DNA of 6,733 bases, taken from assembly GCA_002307115.1 (NCBI GenBank), contig DBTP01000191.1, positions 1 to 6,733 of the forward strand, read 5' to 3'. Source of the DNA: Fibrobacter sp. UBA1313 (GTDB lineage: Bacteria > Fibrobacterota > Fibrobacteria > Fibrobacterales > Fibrobacteraceae). Made by a program: the position numbers and the translations under genes. Positions within the stretch are counted from its first letter, which is position 1. Each line of letters starts with the position of its first letter. Below the pieces are notes generated by a model that was not told the DNA's origin, made no database searches, and saw only the letters and a list, made by a program, of their open reading frames with translations. Of this stretch, positions 6,656 through 6,733 are shown piece after piece.

Positions 6656-6709
6656 GACCTATGATTTATGCTTTACCGAGGTTATTGTCATTGGCGATAA
6701 GTATAGGTC
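6656..6709. repeat. Inverted repeat next to the second element copy
   Basis: GACCTAT (6656-6662) is the reverse complement of ATAGGTC (6703-6709), and TTAT (6666-6669) can pair with ATAA (6697-6700) inside it. The outer right arm overlaps the first four bases of the element copy, including the base where this copy differs from the left end at 1403. No function is assigned. Confidence 0.35.
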
Positions 6710-6733
6710 ACCTCTAAAAATTCCTTTTTATGA
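6706..6733 (+). repeat. Left end of a second copy of the MITE-like element, cut by the window edge
   Basis: GGTCACCTCTAAAAATT followed by C, a T run and ATGA matches 1403-1431 in the same orientation. The only differences are one base (T for G at the third position), one C for T and a one-base shorter run. The match continues past the inverted repeat into the interior sequence and ends only where the window does, so a full or partial element probably continues to the right. Confidence 0.75.

Larger units (their letters stand above)
6391..6705. other. Non-coding upstream region of the GH74 gene
   Basis: These 315 bases hold no convincing gene. On the minus strand they contain the GH74 ribosome site, a hairpin at 6468-6494 and an AT-rich TATAAA (6514-6519) that could be a -10 box with a start near 6507. 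No good -35 match lies 16-18 bp behind it, so the promoter stays unproven. The outer part (6600-6705) holds an inverted repeat described separately and nothing else I recognise. Whatever gene lies to the right of the window is not visible. Confidence 0.6.

Noticed and set aside
1403..6733. Composite transposon carrying ybiT and the GH74 gene
   Set aside because: The flanking elements encode no transposase, the right one is incomplete in view, and both genes look native in composition and have their own terminator or promoter signals.
1..6733. CRISPR array, phage genes, tRNA or rRNA
   Set aside because: No regularly spaced repeats, phage-type proteins or RNA gene cores were seen on either strand.

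Overview
The window most likely comes from a Fibrobacter-type cellulolytic bacterium. This is inferred from a large secreted GH74 xyloglucanase that has both a Sec signal peptide and a C-terminal domain resembling type IX secretion (Por) sorting domains, from moderate GC content, and from a YbiT-like ABC-F protein. No rRNA or species marker is present, so the genus is an inference.

Layout: (1) 1-1329 (+) is the 3' part of a gene related to 2-hydroxyacyl-CoA dehydratase activases; its reading frame is open to the left edge. It ends at a strong intrinsic terminator (1352-1387). (2) 1403-1777 is a 375-bp non-coding, MITE-like element with perfect 17-bp terminal inverted repeats, a flanking TTCA duplication and an interior rich in hairpins. 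(3) 1833-3428 (+) is a 531-aa YbiT-type ABC-F ATPase. A candidate promoter lies so close to the ATG that its mRNA would be leaderless or nearly so. (4) 3450-3481 is a symmetric terminator shared by the two convergent genes. (5) 3511-6390 (-) is the 959-aa GH74 enzyme. The open frame runs further upstream, but the signal peptide and ribosome binding site fix the start at 6390. (6) 6391-6705 is the non-coding upstream region of the GH74 gene, with a leader hairpin. (7) 6706-6733 is the left end of a second copy of the 375-bp element family, cut off by the window edge.

The three genes do not form an operon. Each appears to be its own transcription unit, separated by terminators, and no functional link between them is visible. 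The most unusual items are the MITE-like repeat family, the asymmetric ATPase sites of the ABC-F protein (one composite site intact, the other degenerate in every motif examined), and the GH74 enzyme with apparent insertions between its two catalytic motifs and a T9SS-like tail. I did not find a clearly new multi-gene system.
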